Positions 13,481 to 13,497 of a stretch of DNA of 13,497 bases are shown here, piece after piece. The notes under the pieces were generated by a model. The model was not told the DNA's origin, made no database searches, and saw nothing but the letters and a program-made list of their open reading frames with translations. The position numbers and the translations under genes are program-made. Source of the DNA: JAEDES01 sp045649455 (lineage in GTDB: Bacteria > Bacillota_I > Bacilli_A > RF39 > UBA660); the NCBI GenBank assembly GCA_045649455.1, contig JAZRPV010000002.1:1-13497 (forward strand). Direction: 5' to 3'. Within the stretch, counting starts at the first letter, position 1; each line of letters opens with the position of its first letter.

Positions 13481-13497
13481 TATTTATTCTCCTCTAA

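Noticed and set aside
1..13497. tRNA, CRISPR array, insertion sequence or integrase
   Set aside because: No cloverleaf-like GC-rich segment other than the terminal RNA, no regularly spaced repeats, and no transposase or integrase motifs were seen. The phage appears strictly lytic as far as this window shows.

Overview
This window looks like most of the genome of a small, protein-primed, phi29-like podovirus (short-tailed phage, Salasmaviridae/Guelinviridae/Rountreeviridae type) infecting a low-GC Gram-positive host, probably a gut Firmicute. The reasons are a family-B DNA polymerase of the protein-primed type directly preceded by a terminal protein, a phi29-type set of virion proteins (scaffold, capsid with Ig-like domain, tail knob, portal, lower collar, adsorption protein), AT-rich coding sequence, and GGAG/AGGTG ribosome sites before nearly every gene. 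TGA, TAA and TAG are all used as stops, so the code is standard. Every gene I can support lies on the minus strand and is read leftward, from about 13480 to 180.

Layout in the direction of transcription. (1) 13480-12381: small early genes: a coiled-coil protein, a 124-aa unknown, two microgenes of 47 and 46 aa, a structured stretch with a 13-bp inverted repeat, and a 38-aa membrane microprotein that seems to start at ATT. (2) 12375-8789: replication: OB-fold SSB, a second SSB-like protein, an unknown, terminal protein and DNA polymerase, packed with 1-11 bp overlaps or gaps of a few bases. (3) 8784-7567: an extended -10 promoter, then a BhlA-type holin, two small proteins and an M23 peptidase, which together look like a lysis cassette. 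(4) 7526-180: virion genes: scaffold, an 11-codon basic leader, major capsid, tail knob, a 40-aa microORF, portal, lower collar and a 686-aa tail/adsorption protein. (5) 179-1: a GC-rich island (about 48% G+C over 31-120 in a strongly AT-rich sequence) with a near-consensus promoter and an intrinsic terminator, predicting a ~115-nt leftward RNA.

The most interesting element is that terminal RNA. In phi29 the packaging RNA (pRNA) is made leftward from its own promoter next to the left genome end. The position, direction, size and independence of this RNA fit that role, although its predicted fold is not clearly the phi29 fold. No packaging ATPase is visible. It would be expected beyond the right edge, where the early operon is evidently cut, because no promoter or terminal repeat is seen there. 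Other points to check are two likely non-AUG (ATT) starts, one of them perhaps for the major capsid protein, several microgenes that standard callers would miss, and two tandem SSB-type proteins.
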